Shown: positions 63,487 to 64,000 of the stretch, piece by piece
Layout: every line of letters starts with the position of its first letter
Numbering within the stretch: position 1 is the first letter of the stretch
Assembly (NCBI RefSeq): GCF_012272855.1
Contig: NZ_JAAXCQ010000004.1
Coordinates: forward strand, 62,001 to 126,000
DNA from: Arenibacter sp. 6A1
Lineage (GTDB): Bacteria > Bacteroidota > Bacteroidia > Flavobacteriales > Flavobacteriaceae
Length of the DNA stretch: 64,000 nt
Direction: 5' to 3'
The notes under the pieces: generated by a model
Database searches by the model: none
Told to the model about the DNA's origin: nothing
What the model saw: only the letters and a program-made list of their open reading frames with translations
Made by a program: the position numbers and the translations under genes

Positions 63487-63937
63487 CCTTTTAAATAGAA
63501 AATTGAGTGGCTTACAACTATCGATATCCTATTTTTTAATCGATGTAATACACTAAGAAAAAATAATCTAGTACCTCTTAGGACCTGCCTAAGGCAGGTC
63601 CTAAGAGGCTTCATCTAGCATCAGGGCTAGCCAAATGAAGTAGCGCTCTAGGTTGTTTTTTAATGAAAAACCCCTTAAAAGCCTATTTACGCCTAGAAAT
63701 AAATGCACCCATATAACAACTCAATATCAAGAAATTACACCTATATTACAACATGTAAATGTGGCAGATAGAAACCAAAACAGGCTATCTAAAATAATAG
63801 CACTGATGTTCCCTACAGTTTAAAACGGCAACTATAAAAACTTTTTATGATTCCTTAGGCGTATCTAAGAAATAGTCTGGGACTGAAAAAATAAGGTATT
63901 CAAAGCATGGAGACCAGAAGAAATGAGAATAAAATAT
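63487..63937. other. Spacer with a 35-bp palindrome
   Basis: About 450 bases between convergent genes. No ATPase-domain remnant is visible in any frame. The palindrome at 63574-63608 is listed next. Confidence 0.45.
63574..63608. terminator. Perfect 35-bp palindrome between convergent genes
   Basis: The 17-base arm CCTCTTAGGACCTGCCT and its exact reverse complement flank a single A. It could act as a terminator for both converging genes, although no strong T-run follows. It could also be a protein-binding or insertion site. Confidence 0.5.
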
Positions 63938-64000
63938 CTATGCCTCCTTAAATACATTTAAAAAAGGCTGATTTAAAAGCTTTCTTAATTGTGCAATACT
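63938..64000 (-). CDS. Response regulator, C-terminal fragment (cut by window end)
   Basis: Only the last 20 codons and the TAG stop are in the window (SIAQLRKLLNQPFLNVFKEA). They align with the C-terminus of the regulator at 58100-58501 (SIAQLSQLVKEPFLNEFKVA), and the DNA is also similar. It is therefore a paralogous single-domain response regulator on the other side of the multi-PAS gene. Confidence 0.8.
   Translation of the reverse strand, partial: SIAQLRKLLNQPFLNVFKEA

Noticed and set aside
63487-63937. Frameshifted ATPase domain of the multi-PAS protein
   Set aside because: I read the spacer in all frames for the N, G1 and G2 boxes of histidine kinases and found none, so truncation by a simple frameshift is not supported.
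1-64000. CRISPR arrays, tRNA or rRNA genes, integrases, transposases
   Set aside because: No regularly spaced repeats, no tRNA cloverleaf or rRNA segments and no recombinase motifs were found on reading both strands; the only dispersed repeat is the 83-bp family.

Overview
The window is chromosomal DNA from a marine-type member of the Flavobacteriaceae (Bacteroidota). The signs are two SusC/SusD pairs, low G+C with long AT-rich spacers, promoter boxes of the Bacteroidota TAnnTTTG type, many lipoproteins, sulfatases and TonB-linked receptors, and few Shine-Dalgarno sequences. No rRNA, tRNA, CRISPR array, transposase or phage gene was seen.

Layout. 1-5.7 kb: a TamA-like outer-membrane barrel gene (cut by the window edge) and tamB, overlapping, on the minus strand. 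5.9-6.6 kb: an HPP-family membrane protein. 7.2-15.5 kb: a minus-strand SusC/SusD pair followed by a very large FG-GAP/ASPIC repeat lipoprotein, with no glycosidase. 15.9-21.8 kb: housekeeping or orphan genes (methyltransferase, DUF4287/DUF5655 protein, SLC12-like transporter, AsmA-like protein). 22.2-25.2 kb: a fuconolactonase-like hydrolase, a RhaM-type mutarotase and an S1 sulfatase, which looks like part of a deoxysugar pathway. 25.3-31.3 kb: a metal-efflux operon whose RND pump is fused to its own TolC-like channel. 31.4-34.7 kb: an NTF2-like lipoprotein, a hydroxyproline epimerase and an M28 peptidase.

35.3-56.6 kb is the core of the window: a sialic acid (sialoglycan) utilisation locus. 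Minus strand: GlcNAc/ManNAc 2-epimerase, lrgA, lrgB, a mutarotase-SSS symporter fusion and a second mutarotase. A FadR-type GntR regulator is divergent from them. A second minus-strand operon runs N-acetylneuraminate lyase, sialate O-acetylesterase, GH20 hexosaminidase, SGNH esterase, creatininase-like amidohydrolase, sialidase. A SusC/SusD pair is divergent from the lyase. The expected flow is deacetylation and desialylation outside the cytoplasm, uptake by SusCD, mutarotation and Na+-coupled import, lyase cleavage to ManNAc plus pyruvate, and epimerisation to GlcNAc. Four near-identical palindromes (core TATGT-NNN-ACATA) lie before the epimerase, symporter, lyase and susC genes. Three of them sit just downstream of a Bacteroidota -7 box and immediately before the start codon, so they are very likely the operators of the GntR repressor. 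LrgAB homologues move pyruvate in other bacteria, which suggests a job here, because the lyase releases pyruvate.

57-64 kb: a long spacer holding a possible 27-residue membrane peptide with its own terminator, then a single-domain response regulator, a 1441-residue protein with about eight PAS and two GAF domains that ends in a histidine-kinase dimerisation segment without an ATPase domain, and the tail of a second, related response regulator.

Four copies of an 83-bp GC-rich intergenic repeat are present (16.7, 34.9, 43.2 and 57.5 kb). Two of them, in the same orientation, bracket the sialic acid locus.
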